A DNA stretch of 56,925 bases from Hirudo medicinalis (GCA_011800805.1 MPNW01000012.1:210808-267732), one strand, 5' to 3'; counted from the first letter of the stretch, positions 25,001 to 38,018 are shown. Program-made: numbers and translations. The notes: generated from the sequence alone by a model not told the origin.

Positions 25001-28000
25001 TTGGATGGAGTGCGACAAGATCTGAGAATCTTCATCGAATATGGGTGAGCTCTCCTCAGTTTCCTTGTCGATCGAGTGCGACCGACCGTCTCCCGTCTGA
25101 CATCAGGAAGTGAGAAAGAAGACATTTGATGACTCTTGTCCTTGCAGTCATGCCAAGTGGCACTCCTGGCAAAGAGATTGGAATTGAGGAACTGATGGAA
25201 GTTGTGTTTCAGTGACAAATCAACAAGTCGAGCCTCAAAGTAAATCCTCAGCAATACTGGTGGGAATCTGAGGTGACCTGGAAACAAAACATCTGAGGCT
25301 GAAAACAGCATATCTTAATCCACTAGAGCACATAAATCACTCACATCTTGCAATCTTTAGAGGAGGCACTTGAAAGAATGTCATGAGAGCATCGTGGCAA
25401 CCGGTCATGTTGAGGGTGATTTCCAAGACCAAACCTCCAAACATGGGCACCCACTGGTGAGATTCCAATGATTGGGCATGTACCATGACCTCCCTTGAAA
25501 CTGCAAGGCCATCAAATGAGTTGCTCAACGCTAGACAAATTGGCATGCATAAAGGGTTGTGTTCCTGCATGTGGCAATAGAACGTGCCTTGTTCACAATC
25601 CTTCGGGTAAAGGTGCGACGTAAATGGTGGAGCAATTAAAAAGTTTCTTCGCATCCTTTTCAGATACTTAAGGCACTCGAAAGATCAGATAAATGCAAAT
25701 AAAAAATAATCATTCCTTTTTAAACATGCAACTTGGGTCAGCTTCTCTCCATACACAATCAATTCATGGCCATTTTAATAGTTTTTACATCTTCTACAAA
25801 CATTTGAAAACACACCTTCTTGACCGATGTGGTTGCTAAGATCCTTGAAGAAGATGCAACTGTGGCTTGGGAAGCATGAAATGGGACCCCCTTTCATGGC
25901 AGAGATGTTCAACTCGAGGACGTCCATGGTTATCATGGAGCAGATGTGATCGCCCGTAGGACTTCCCTTTGTCACGGGTTCGTCTTTGCTGTGCTTTAAA
26001 AAACGACGACGATTATGATAGCAATCACCCACTATGTAGACCCCTCCATGATGTCCAGTTATAAATGAATGAACCCCAAGCAAATCATAATTGGATTAGA
26101 ATCAACAACATATTAACAAGTCAACAATTTTAATCAACAACAATTACAAGTGATCAGATACAAACTGTAAACAGTGAATGAACTGATTCTTCATCATCAT
26201 CACCATTATCTTCCTCCATGTCATCATCGTCATCGTCTTCTTCTTCATCGCTTGACGAGATTTGTACGACATCACAGGATGATTCTACAAATATAAATCA
26301 ACAAACATTGAAGTCCATCGCTGTATGTGATATTATTAATGGCAGCACCATTAGGTAATACTTAACCACTATTGAATGACTCATAGTAATAATAATAATA
26401 ATAATGATCATGACTAATATACATGATAATAATTATGCATTCAATTTAAAAAGCCAAATGCTTGGCAATAAAGCACAAATGGTAATTAAACGGTGATGAA
26501 TTGTAACGTAGCCTGGAAAGCAACCGACCGTGCGTCCATCAATATTTGTACGCAACGAGGTTCCACATTAAAATATCTTGTGTTGTTAAGTAACCACTTT
26601 AATTTAAGTAGATTAAATGTACTTTATGAAGTTACTTGGGACTTATGAGAAAAGTAGTTTTACACATTTCTAACAAATGGATTCACCAACTTTCTTAACA
26701 TTTAGAAAGAAAACAGCTAAAAATACTTTTTAACATATGTGGAATTACAAGAGTGGAATTTGAAGACATGAAGGAGCAATGAAAAAGTAAAATCAAATAA
26801 TTCTCAACAATGAATCTTAATTGCAGGAAATAAAAATATCTGATCAAGCTCTCACCACTTTTTTTGCAATGGCTTTTGAACCTGCCATCTTTAATACCGT
26901 GCATGTATCTAGAAGATGTTGAATTGTGATCGAAACGGACGCTCTTTTCGTACTCCACCTCGATGTCGGAAGTGTTGTGCGGAGCTTCGAGCACCTCGTT
27001 GTCTTCATCTTCGTCGTCGTCATGCATCTATTAAATAGAAAAGAACTATGAACATGCAGTATATATTGTGAAATAAAATCACTTGAATTTTTATCAGCTC
27101 TAAACAAAACATCTACATGAAAAAAAAAAACTAAAAAGAACATTTTTAAAGAATTATATCAATGATTGTCTGACAACTTTTTGCTTAATGCAGCTGCAAA
27201 CTTGATTGCAACAAATAATGTGGACATCACAGTGACATGTAACATTTTCATGTTGTTTACTAATGTTGTTATATTGTTATACTCACATTGTTATCACTTT
27301 CCAGCACAATATCTGACTGTCCATCTGAAAATGATTCACATGAACATTTTAGTCTTTCGTCATGCAATGGTTATTTAGCAATGCTTTTTACCATCTCCCT
27401 TAGGTTACAAACCATTGTTAATGACATTAACACTAGAGTGAACCCAAGAATAACAATCAAGATGATGAGTTAAATTTTGCATGACATACCTTGCTTTATC
27501 AAAGATCCTTTTTCACAGAGGGAGTCAAAAGAAGAATCATGATCAACTTTTTCAATCGATATAAGAGGGTCAGGTTTTCCAAAATATGAACAACTTGAGA
27601 TTTCACAAACTTTAACAGAATTTTCATTTTGGCTCTGACAATTTAACATTGGGTTATTGGATTCATCATTAGTAATCAAAACCGGGTCATCGGCATCTTC
27701 GTTTTCTTTGAAAACGTCACCAGTGCAGGTTTCATCCTCATTTGGATCCTCATCAATCTCTATGGCGTTGGATGGATAATCCGAGGAAACTTCCGCGATT
27801 GCTACTTTGCCCTCGAGACTAATTTCTGATGTACTTTCAGTAGTTTCAATCAATTCGGCCTCTTCGTTTCCATTCGAAGACGAAGTTGCAATATTTTCTG
27901 GAGTGCCGACAATATGCCTCGAATTCAACATATCTGTGTCGTTTAACTTACCGTTATCGGATAAGCAGTTTTCGTTTGCTAAATTTTCATCTTTTGTGCT

Positions 28001-28099
28001 TTTCCATACTTCTTTCCAAGGATTATTTTGCGTGTTTTCAATCATCAGCGATAATTTATTATCGAACCGTTGCTTGCAAACTGTATCCATTTCGGACAT
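21790..28099 (-). CDS. SENP6/7: SENP6/SENP7-type SUMO protease, about 16 exons
   Basis: A C48 (Ulp1-type) cysteine protease that removes SUMO, in its family especially poly-SUMO-2/3 chains, in the nucleus. Exons: 28099-27490, 27324-27287, 27027-26856, 26284-26162, about 26043-25816, about 25675-25345, 25277-about 24560, 24287-24171, 24106-23987, 23911-23819, 23750-23305, 23120-22951, 22838-22786, 22705-22637, 22146-21987, then terminal sequence to TAA at 21790. The catalytic core is unmistakable: [34 protein letters not shown], His in [12 protein letters not shown], Asp in [10 protein letters not shown], Cys in [12 protein letters not shown]. The core is split by an acidic insert (exons 11-13), as in SENP6/7. 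DVVQIS followed by acidic residues near residue 280 is a SUMO-interacting motif. Borders of exons 5, 6 and 7 and the C-terminus (assembly gap 21912-21925) are unresolved. ELP1 is head-to-head. Confidence 0.88.
22290..22492 (-). mobile_element. tRNA-derived SINE with target-site duplication
   Basis: On the - strand the element starts GGTGCAAG and its tRNA head closes with the exact complement CTTGCACC followed by ACCA. That is an intact acceptor stem with discriminator and CCA. Between them lie an A box (TTAGCTCAGAGGG) and a B box (GTTCGAAATCC), with a duplicated AACAGTAAAAGC insert in the anticodon/variable region. The body has GCGCC-rich blocks and ATATAAAT motifs; the 3' tail is (ACTT)n. 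Both sides carry CAATATGT (22290-22297 and 22485-22492), a target-site duplication. It sits in the intron between SENP exons 22705-22637 and 22146-21987, in the same orientation as the gene. Family name unknown to me. Confidence 0.78.
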
Positions 28100-29025
28100 C
28101 GGCCTCTTGTAGAGAATGATTCAATTTTAATTATCCGCAATAGATTAAATGACAATTGCAGCATACAAACATATGCAAAATCAGCACAATATCCAGGCAG
28201 CGCTCATGTATAATGAAGATATCACTCGTTATCTTTCGAAACTATTGGTGGGCTTGTGAATAAAGCCAATCATTAATTAAAATAAAGCACAGCATCAATA
28301 GCATTTTGATGAAAATGTAATTGTAATAGCCTTAATAAAAAAAATTAATTAGTTTAAGCAAGCCGTAAATTATTACAAATTATTTAATATACAAAATTAA
28401 CTTTAAGAATAGAATATTAATCAATGCTCATGTCACAAATATATGTATATAATTGTTAATCTACTAATTTATAATAATTACATAAAATAAAAGAAACAAA
28501 TTATATTAAGTGTTTATTTTATTAAATGATTAATATTTAACTTTGTTAAATAAGCAAACCTATTTTGGGAAACATTTAAGTTGTCTATTGTATACTGCGA
28601 ACGAAAATAAGTTAGCTTTTCCATCTGGTTTTGTATTGGAAGATATTTTTTTTACCTGGTGTGTTGGTACTGTTTGTAATTTATTTTTACAGATTTATGA
28701 CAATTTTTAGGTTTGTGTTAATTGGTGAAAATATTTGAAACGAGACTTATTCATAATTAGATGAGTGCACTTTTGTTAAATATGTGCTTAATGAGTGAAG
28801 CCTACTGCTTTTCTAGCAGCCGCTTTAATGTCCGACTACCTCCGGGGGTACTAACATGCTAAATCCCTCCATCGCTTCCTATTAACAGCGTGTAACTTAA
28901 GCTTATTATACATGCCTATTAAATACTGTGGATTCAAATATTTATAATGCTGGCTATTTTGTTTTTTTTTTTATTGTTTCCATAATTATTGTCTAACATT
29001 AATTTTGATGGTAGGTTAAAACATT
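28100..29025. promoter_or_regulatory. Shared 926-base intergenic region between SENP and ELP1
   Basis: The two start codons (28099 on -, 29026 on +) face away from each other, so this must hold both promoters and 5' leaders. It is AT-rich with no obvious TATA for ELP1 and no CpG-rich core; a GC-richer patch lies at about 28800-28895 (CTACCTCCGGGGGTACTAA). No coding frame seen. Confidence 0.5.
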
Positions 29026-32000
29026 ATGAAAAATCTTCAACTATTATCCGGCCTTGAATTTGATGAGTGTCCATTGCTGTCGGAATGTTCATTATTGAGC
29101 ATTAATGTTGATACTGGCATTTTGTATGGAGCATCAAAAAGTCACGTTTTTGCTTTTGAATGTAAAGAAGAAATTGAGGTTTGTGGCAAACAACAGTAAA
29201 ATATCACATCTCAACTTTTTGTTAAGATGGATAAAAAGTTGTGGCATTTACAGATAATAGAATATGCTTCTCTGAAAGATGAGGGTTTGCTTGATGGTAA
29301 CCACAGCATAGTTTCCATCCAATATGTTCCTGACCAATTCTGCCTTTCCATTGCCACTTCCAATGGAGAATTGATTCTCTGGAACCACAATAACATGCCA
29401 CATGTGAGTCAAATTAATGCCAAAGAACCAGTCATTGTTTTTTATTGACCAATATTTTAATGTGAAAATAGTTCGAGAGTGTTGGTTCTGTGGATGGTGG
29501 AATCAGTGATATGAGCTGGAGTCATGACTTTGAGTTACTTGTTCTTGCAACTGGTGAGTTTAAACATCAACCATAATATATGATTTTTTAGACCTGAATG
29601 TCATTACTGATGGAATATTAAATTAGATCTAATTATCTTTATTAATGATTAATCACAATTCTCAGGAAAAAAATCAATGATATTGATGTCAAGGGATTTT
29701 GAACCAGTCATTGAATGTCCGCTCGATTCTTCACAGTTTGGTGAAGGTGAGTTTGCACTTGGTTCTTGAATGTTCACCAATATTCTACATTTGATTTGTG
29801 TTGAAGCTGAACTTGTGAGTGTTGGGTGGGGAAAAAAAGAAACCCAATTTCATGGGTCTGAGGGCAAAGCTGCTGCAACAAGGAAGTTTGAGGTGGAGAT
29901 TGATTTGTTCTTCGATCTCGCATCGTACGCATTTACATTTAACGACAAATATCACGATCAATGTTTTACTTCTTGCCAATGAGAGCTGAAAGAATAATTG
30001 TTTTATGTTAAGGGTTCAACAAGTGTATTTCATTGGGATGACAAGAAACCTCGAATAACTTGGAGGGGTGACAATCAATACTTTGCAGTTCATTACGTGG
30101 ATGAATCTTTGAGTTAGCACCAATTATTTTATTGCCTTAAAAAGTTTTGCTTTGAAGTAATATGGAATTCTAACTTCAGACTCAAGAAAGTTTAAAATAT
30201 GGACAAGGGAAGGGAAACTGCACTCCACTTCTGCACCAACAAGTGGACTTGCTCAGGCCATTTCCTTCAGGTGATCATGCAAATAAACATTAATAAAATA
30301 GTTGGAAGATTTGTAATGAATACCTACTGTTATGCTGAATTAGCAATTTGCCTTTCATATTCATGAATTTTCTAACAACAGAACTCAGGGGAACCTCTTG
30401 GCCTGCACGGGTTTGCAACAAAACGAGCACAAAGTCCTCTTCTTCGAGAAGAACGGATTGCAGCACGGGGATTTTGTCCTTCCATTGCCTGGTGACAACT
30501 CAAAGGTTGGCATCAGTTTTAAGGTTTATTTCTTTGATATTTCATCAAAATCTTCTCAAAATTTAGGTCAAAGAATTATCCTGGAACTTGGACTCCTCTG
30601 TACTCGCTGTCTTCTGTGAGACCGATGAATCCAGCACACAAGGTTAGATGATCTTGGAAACTTTTGAAAAGGATATTTGCTATTTTTATTTTAATCATTT
30701 TTATGTAATTTTTATAAATTACAAACAACCAATAAATATTTTAAAACTTATTCTTTGCAGTTCAACTATGGACCACTTCAAATTACCACTGGTACATGAA
30801 GCAGTGCCTGGTCTTTTCAGGCGCCGACAGGATCTCCTGCCTCCTCTGGGATCAGGAATGTCCTCTCAAGTTGCACCTCGTAACCTCCTCTGGAAAGCAT
30901 TTCAAATACACCTGGATATTTCATATCAACAAGAGTCTGTCCATTTCGGATGAAAATGATGCCAATGTCGGAGTTATTGACGGAGGTAAGCACAGGTGAA
31001 AGTATATGAAGTGGGTGTGGCTTTGTGAATATTAATTTGTGGGTTGAGTCTAGTGGATGTTGATTGACTATAAGTTTATTGAATATGAAGTTCTTATTAG
31101 ATTATGTAATAATAGTTTATTAAATATTACTTTCATTGCAGCCAACTTGAGCGTGACACCTTTTGCTCGATGTGTGGTCCCCCCACCAATGTCAGCATAT
31201 GTATTGAATGTTCCTTCTCCAATCTATGCTGCCATGTTTGGAAGTGAAGAAAGAGTAAATGATGTTCTAGTGCTTTCCATCGATGGATCCCTCCATTGGT
31301 TCAGCCATCTTTCAGGTAAAGCATTACAAAAACTTTTAACAAAGATGCAACAATTTAGTCCTACATTAGCTGTTTCTTTTCTGTTGATTTTATTTATTTA
31401 ATATATAATTCACAGCAGAATTCAAGGAGGATGTTTCAAAATATGAAAAGGCATCTGTAGCACCAGATGCCACGGGAGGAAATGGTTTCAAAATTCAGTG
31501 CCCTCTGCCAACTCTGAGAGCTCAGGCAAGGTGCAAATGTGATAATATTACATTTGCTTATAAAAGTCACTCCTATTATTTAAAATAGGGCAACAAGTTA
31601 ATATTATTTGATATAGTTTAACAAATTAAATATTTCACAGGTTCACCATCGATGGCAACACTCCATTGAGCGACCACCACTTCACCTGGCTTGATGGGAA
31701 TGAACTGCTTGCTTGTGGAATATTCCATAACAAACAGACAGTAAAACGATATCATGTTTGCTGGCAGACTGGAATGGTCTTGGAAAGGTTTGTATAATTA
31801 AGCATGTTTTGAACCTGGTGTTGTGTGGTACCTCATAAGTATGGAAACTTTAAATCAGGGGATCTGTTGAAGTTCCTGCTGGAAAACATGTTCTTGCAAC
31901 AGATTTTCACAGCACATTGAAGGTTTTACTCGTCGAAATGAACGATGGAAGCTGTTATCGACTCAACATCGGTAAGCATCGACAAACATTTGGTTGTTGA

Positions 32001-35000
32001 GGAGATGATTGTTTGATTATTAATTAAATAAAACAAATTACAAGTTAAAAATAATTCCAGATGAGATGTTACTATCACCTTGGTTTGAGATAATGGGTGG
32101 TCATTTTGCATTCCCAAGACCTTGCCAGAGAGTGTCTCTCATTTGTTATGAGGATAAGGTTCATACATTCATTGTTATTCACTCCTTGTGGGGATAAGGT
32201 TCATGTATTAATGTATCACTTATTAACATTTCATAATCAACCATTTATAATTCACAGGAAATTTTGATTGGCCTGACAGAGCAGTTTAGATTTTTCTTAA
32301 ATGGAAATGAGGTTTGTTGGATTGGCTCCAGGGCTCTATATGCGCATTGATTTTGAATTTTCACATGTTTTTCTTTCAGTTGGCTCAGGATTGCACATCT
32401 TACGAGGTTCACAAGAACTTCGTCCTCCTCACCACTCACTCCCACATTCTCAGGAGTCTTCACCTTAAGGATCTCCTCATAAGTATGATTAACATATTAT
32501 GAATATTTAGAATTTCCAATAGATTAACATAACATAGTGTATTATTTTATTAATGTAATTTTTAAATCCATTGCTCTGAATGTTCAAAGGTAGTTGCCTT
32601 ATTATGTTATTCAACACATTTTTTTAGACGACCCATCTCTCAGCACTGGCGAATCAGCAAGAGCTCTGGAGAGAGGCTCCAAGCTGATTTGTCTCATTCC
32701 CAGGGAAACGAAGGTCGTTCTTCAAATGCCAAGAGGTAACTTGGAAGTCATCCACCCAAGGTCACTGCTCATGGAGGCCATCCAATCAGACATTGTGAGG
32801 TAATGAACGATTAATGTTCATTGGTTGCTTTAAACTTTTTAAAATGAATTTTATTGCTGCAGGGTGAATTACAAGCAGGCCTTTGAGTTGTGCAGGAAGC
32901 ATCGAGTTAACATGAACATTCTTATTGACCATGACATTTCAGCCTTCATTCAGCACATTTCCAATGTTGTCGAACAACTCGATACCACTCACAACATAAA
33001 CCTGTTGATGAGTGATCTGCAGTGAGTTTTAAATCATAGTATATTTTACACCAGTAATTCTTTGCAATTCATGATGTATCAAACTTAATTAACATATTAA
33101 AATGAATCAACCTACCAAACTTAATTAACATATTGAAATTAATTCAAAGGGAGGAGGATTATACAAAGTCAATGTACTCGAGCTACTACAAAAACAGACT
33201 CCAAGAGAAGCTGGCAAGTTCAAAAGTGGATTCCATTTGTGAAGCATTCAAGGAGGAGATGAAGAAGAAAGATGAAAAGAAGTAAGGCTTTGGTTGAATT
33301 TGCATCAACTGTTCATCAACTTTACATCACCATTCAACTCATTTCAATTATTACTCCTTCAGATTCTTTCTCTCCATCCTCATGACCTATTTGAAGAGGT
33401 CGCCACCCAACATAGAAGGGGCACTGATTGAAGTCAAAAGAATGAAAGGTGAGCATTCATGATTCTAAAATTACATGGATTAATTTATGCAAATTTTGAT
33501 TTGATTTTTAAATGGAAAATGTTTGCAGATGAGTTGCAGGACAGTTTGAAGTTCACTGATGATGCTCTTAAGTTCTTGACATACATGGTTGAAGTGAATA
33601 TTCTCTACGATGTTGCTTTGGGAACGTACGACCTTAAACTCGCTTTGATGGTTGCTGAGAAGTCTCAAAAAGTTGGTTTAATTGGATCTTCATAATAGAC
33701 TTCATCCATCACTTTAGTTTTAGTGAATTATTCGAAATATTTTTATTATTTGATCACGATTCCATCAAATTATTATTATATTCAGGATCCAAAAGAATAC
33801 CTGCCTTATTTGAATGAACTGAAAGCAATGAAGGCAGATATGATGAAATACACGATCGACATGAAACTCAAAAGATATTCAAAAGCTCTTCTTCACATCA
33901 GTCATTTGGGTCTGTTGATTAATATTATTAATATTTGCATTAGTGTTGACAACAACTGCTCATGTTATTCAGCAACTTTTATGACTAAATGCAGGTGTCG
34001 AGCACTTTAGTGAGTGCAAGAAGTTGGTGGTTGAAGAAAGGTTATATGCAGAGGCACTATCTCTGTATGCTGTTGATGCAGACGAATACAAGGCAATGAA
34101 AAGACTTTATGGCACATTGGAGATTATAAGTACATAATGACTATAACTAATAATGCTACTTGCATCCATCTTCCAGGAAATAGCATTTGCCTATGCCGAG
34201 TATTTGGAGGCTCAGAGGAAACACGAAGAGTCGGGCATGACGATGTTCAAGGCAGGAAATTACAAAGAAGCTCTGAGGATGTTTGAGGAGTCAAAGAATT
34301 GGAGGTTTGCATTCTGTTGTGCATCCAAGTTGGACTTTGCCCCTGTTGAGGTTGTTGAACTGGCAAGAAAATTGGCGGGTTTGTTGCGGATCGACATTTT
34401 ATTTATAAGTTTCATGTTATTCGATTGGTTGATGAAATTCACTCATGAAATAATAACAGCAACTCTTTAATCGTGTGTCAAGGTCTTCTAATAGATGCAC
34501 ACCGCTTCCTTGAAGCTGCTCAAATTTTGGAAATGTACGCTGATGTGAGTTGTCTCTTCCACCATCTTGTTATTAAAAGTTGAACATCATCTTATGAAAG
34601 TAATGTCACTATTATTGGATTATTTTGTCAGGATTATGAGGAAGCAGTCGTAGCTTTGATTTCTGGTCACAACTGGGATGAGGCCCTGAGGATTGTACGT
34701 TTCACTGAAGTGCTTTACATTGATCGTTGCGCTGATCGGTCGGTCGATTGATTTTCCAGATTTACAAGCACAAGAGGATGGATTTGTTGGAGGTCAACTT
34801 CAAGCCTTCCTTGAAATTGTCGGCCGACAATTTCCTCGAGATGATCGAAAAGACTCACGACGATTTCACTGCGCACAAAGAACGACTGATGGAAGTTCGA
34901 AGGATAAAAGAAATGCAATCGGATCTGATGAGGGGTTGGCGTTCGAGATTCTTTCATTTCTTGTTCTCTTTTGTCATTCGAAACTTCATATTCAGAAGGA

Positions 35001-35922
35001 GGAGATATGAGACAAAATTGCGACTTGTACTCGGACACCTCGAGCATTGCAGATGGGGAAAGTGTTGCTTCGTCCTCCGCCACAACAGACAGCAGATCTT
35101 CGAGGAAAACAGGGTATTTTGGATATTTTAGGATTGATATATTTCAAATAAATGTTTATTATTTGTCATTTATTGAATCAAATATCTTCCAGGAAAAGTT
35201 CAAAGAGTCGTCAGAAACTTGCAAGGAAGAAGTGGAGCCTGAGGAAGGGAGGACCGACAGAGGAGTTTGCACTGATTGAACTTCTGCATAAAGTGGCCAC
35301 CATGGTGCATGGGTGGAAAGGTTTGTTGAAGATCAATCTGCTTAATTTCATAATGAATTAATTTAATAGTTTATTAATTAAATATTTGTAATTATTATTT
35401 TTATAATTACATGAGTATTGAGTTAAACATGTTGCAGCTGAAATGGGAGTTTTATTGAGGACCTTGTTCATGTTCAATGAGGATAAGAAAGCAGGACTGT
35501 TGCAGAAGAAACTGGAGGTTCTCATTGAATGCATCGACCAAGCAATTCCCCTCATATGGACTGGTCGCAACCCATCTGCAAACAACGACTCGGACATGGT
35601 TTGGATTGTTAACTTCAAATTAATTCCTACGAATTAAAAGTGTTATTAAAATATTTATTCAAATATTCATATCATTCTCTATAGGTTTATGGACCTCACA
35701 TGTCCTCAAATTCTATCGTCCAGGCAAGATCCGCTGTGGATAATTTGACTCCCGTGCCATCGGGTAAGAGGAGGATACTTTGATGATCATAATGTTGTTG
35801 TTTCTGACTTTTAAAGTTTTAATAATATTTCTCCAGATCCAATTCTTGTCACTCCCCCCACATTTGACAAGAAAGATTCTACATGGAAACTGAGCGTTCT
35901 CGAATTTGATCTGAGCAGTTGA
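29026..35922 (+). CDS. ELP1: Elongator complex protein 1 (ELP1/IKAP), 33 exons
   Basis: Scaffold subunit of Elongator, needed for wobble-uridine (cm5U-type) tRNA modification. Exons: 29026-29178, 29254-29403, 29472-29553, 29666-29746, 29807-29892, 30013-30112, 30180-30270, 30382-30505, 30567-30642, 30761-30985, 31142-31315, 31416-31530, 31641-31787, 31859-31971, 32061-32158, 32258-32311, 32380-32482, 32628-32799, 32863-33021, 33150-33281, 33363-33448, 33529-33671, 33786-33909, 33995-34092, 34177-34378, 34483-34544, 34632-34694, 34760-34934, 34996-35113, 35193-35320, 35438-35598, 35685-35763, 35837-35922. All phases agree; 1319 aa against 1332 in human as I recall. Diagnostic blocks: [82 protein letters not shown]-terminal half is WD40 propellers, C-terminal half TPR-like. 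The basic tRNA-binding stretch ([12 protein letters not shown], about residue 1175) is conserved. The intron after 34092 has a GC donor. Confidence 0.95.
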
Positions 35923-35950
35923 ATGTTGTTAGGAGTGGAAAAGTATTCTA

Positions 35951-35956
35951 AATAAA
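35951..35956 (+). terminator. ELP1 polyadenylation signal
   Basis: AATAAA 29 bases after the ELP1 TGA, followed by TGTGTCC. The very short 3' UTR suits a compact gene. Confidence 0.6.
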
Positions 35957-35959
35957 TGT

Positions 35960-36840
35960 GTCCTTAAAAATAAATCATTTGTTACGGTGATTCCGTCGGT
36001 GGAAAAAATTCCTAAAGCAATGAAAGCCTCTGAAGATCATGCTTAAGTGGAAGAACGCCAGTGACAACCTCTGGCTTTAGATTTTCTTTATAGGTGCATT
36101 GCTTGGATTACTATAGTCTTTTTAAGTGGTGTGACCCATTTAGCCCAAAACTCTGAGTTTCTCTGAGAAATATTTTATTCGATGATCATGAAAAACACGA
36201 ATAACACGAACAAAGTATGAACAAACAACACGAACGAGGAGGAAGAATTTCATCGTAAATAAGGATGCGAGTCAGTCCTTCACCTCGATAGAATCTACAG
36301 ACGAGAAAGGAAGTTCAGTAACTTAAATGCAGTTTAGCGGTGGATAATAAAATAACCTTTTCAACCGAAATATCGAACAATAAAGTTGTGAGTAATTTTA
36401 ATTTTAATTATTTTTTAACGGGAACAATTTCCTCCAATGAGTTTAAGGCATGTGCTTCAAATGCAAATTGTGAGATTCTTGACCGTGTGATGGGTGGAGG
36501 AACTTGTGGATGAAAGGATGAGTAGAAAGAAGAATGTTGTTGTTGCTGCTGTTTATTAACGTCCGTTTATAAATGTTTATTAAAACATTTTGGTGGTGAT
36601 GATGGGGAAATGCTGTTGATGATGGTGGCTGTAATAGTAGTCTTACGGTAGTGATGGATACTGCGGTAGTACAGTACATTGTACAGTAATGATGAAAGTG
36701 ATGTGGTTATAATCTATTTTATATATTTATAATCTAATTAAAATCTATTAAATCTAATCAAAGCGACAATTAAACACCTGTCATCACAAACAAGAACATA
36801 GTAATAGCTTCACATGAAATTATGTACAAAGTAATAAAAG
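35960..36840. other. Intergenic with SINE tail relic
   Basis: No gene. A SINE-tail relic on the - strand (about 36538-36580: AAACGGACGTTAATAAACAGCAGC) ends in CAA units. Confidence 0.45.
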
Positions 36841-36944
36841 TCAGGTAATTCGCGCCAGTTCAACTTCTTGTCTGCCCGAACCACTGCCCTTCCTTGTTGG
36901 GATCTGATTTACCTGCGTACATGTTTCCTTCAGGCCATGATGAC

Positions 36945-37162
36945 GACTGCGATGATGATGGTGGTGATAATGATGACGACGATGACAGTGATGATGATGG
37001 TGATGATGATGACAATGATGGTGATGATGATGACGGCTGCGATGATGATGATGACGACGACGATGGTGGTGATAATAATGACGATGACGGTGATAATGAC
37101 GGCGACGATGGTAGTGATGATGATGATGGTGATGATGATGACGGCGACGATGGTGATGATCA
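36945..37162. repeat. Imperfect (GAT)n array with GAC/GGT variants
   Basis: About 218 bases of GATGATGGT/GACGAC units, open in several frames on both strands (poly-Asp, poly-Met/Thr, poly-His, poly-Ile). Frame-independent openness shows it is a microsatellite, not a gene. Confidence 0.9.
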
Positions 37163-37724
37163 TGAACATACAACGTGAGACATACAAACATATATATTTG
37201 AATTTATTATATATATTTTAATAGTGAACTTAATAATTTTATTTTAGTTTGATATTATAAACAATGTTTTGTATTTTAATAGCATGAAATTTGTTTCTTT
37301 GCGTGATGGAATGTTATTCAATTTCAATTTCATGGTCAATTTCCAAGTGCACAGAGAAATCATGTCTCCTGAGAATGGGTTAAATAATGCTAAGACATTT
37401 ATATCTGAGGTGAGGTCCAACAATAGATTAATTACAATTATATAATTGTACAAACCGTACTGTCCACTCTAAATTTTAGTTTTATTACATGCAAATTGAT
37501 CTTCTTAATATTAACTAAAACATGTAAATTGATTTTCATAACAGCAATGTAATTCATGAAAAAACATTTCAGTGATTTCAAATGTCAGGATGAATGACCC
37601 AGGAAGCAATCAGCTAAAAAATGAAAATGTTATAACCTTGGCTGCAACGGAGACGGCTTTTCGTATTCAAAGTTAAGCATTTAATAAATACTTGAAATGA
37701 TTCGTCACAAACATTGTTTGTCTT

Positions 37725-38018
37725 TGAAATGCCATCCGTAGGTTTATTTGTTCTGTTCATCGGTGGATAGTATTTCTGCTTCCTGCTCATTTGTATCCAA
37801 ACCAGACATTGCACTGCATACCACGGGAGAAACTTCAGGATGCCTCTCACAGGGAAAGTCTTTGTNCTGCAATCACCTGTATTTTTGAAAAATCTGCCCC
37901 TCAAAATAGAAACCAAAGACGACTCACCAAGAAGAATGATTCAACAAATTGCAGCACATAAATGCCACAGTCAGAAGAATTTGGCTGCTGAGGACAAGTC
38001 ACCATAGAACCCTTCATG
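37725..38018 (-). pseudogene. Copy 2 of SENP 3' segment (truncated duplicate)
   Basis: 293 known bases plus one N at 37866, about 99.3% identical to 21771-22077. On the - strand it starts inside the catalytic-Cys exon ([11 protein letters not shown]...), keeps [12 protein letters not shown] and the exon-end GTGAGT donor, carries the downstream intron, and ends after the stop. The coding change is synonymous (TGC to TGT). It lacks the His and Asp exons, so alone it cannot encode a protease. Keeping an intron rules out a processed copy: it is a DNA-level duplication or an assembly artefact. Confidence 0.85.

Noticed and set aside
36841..37221. Overlapping His-rich, Asp-rich and Met/Thr-rich ORFs
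   Set aside because: Same explanation: imperfect GAT array.
37614..37916. 100-codon ORF across the duplicated segment
   Set aside because: It reads the terminal exon in an alternative frame through an N; the Cys-exon frame with DCG motif and splice donor explains the segment better.
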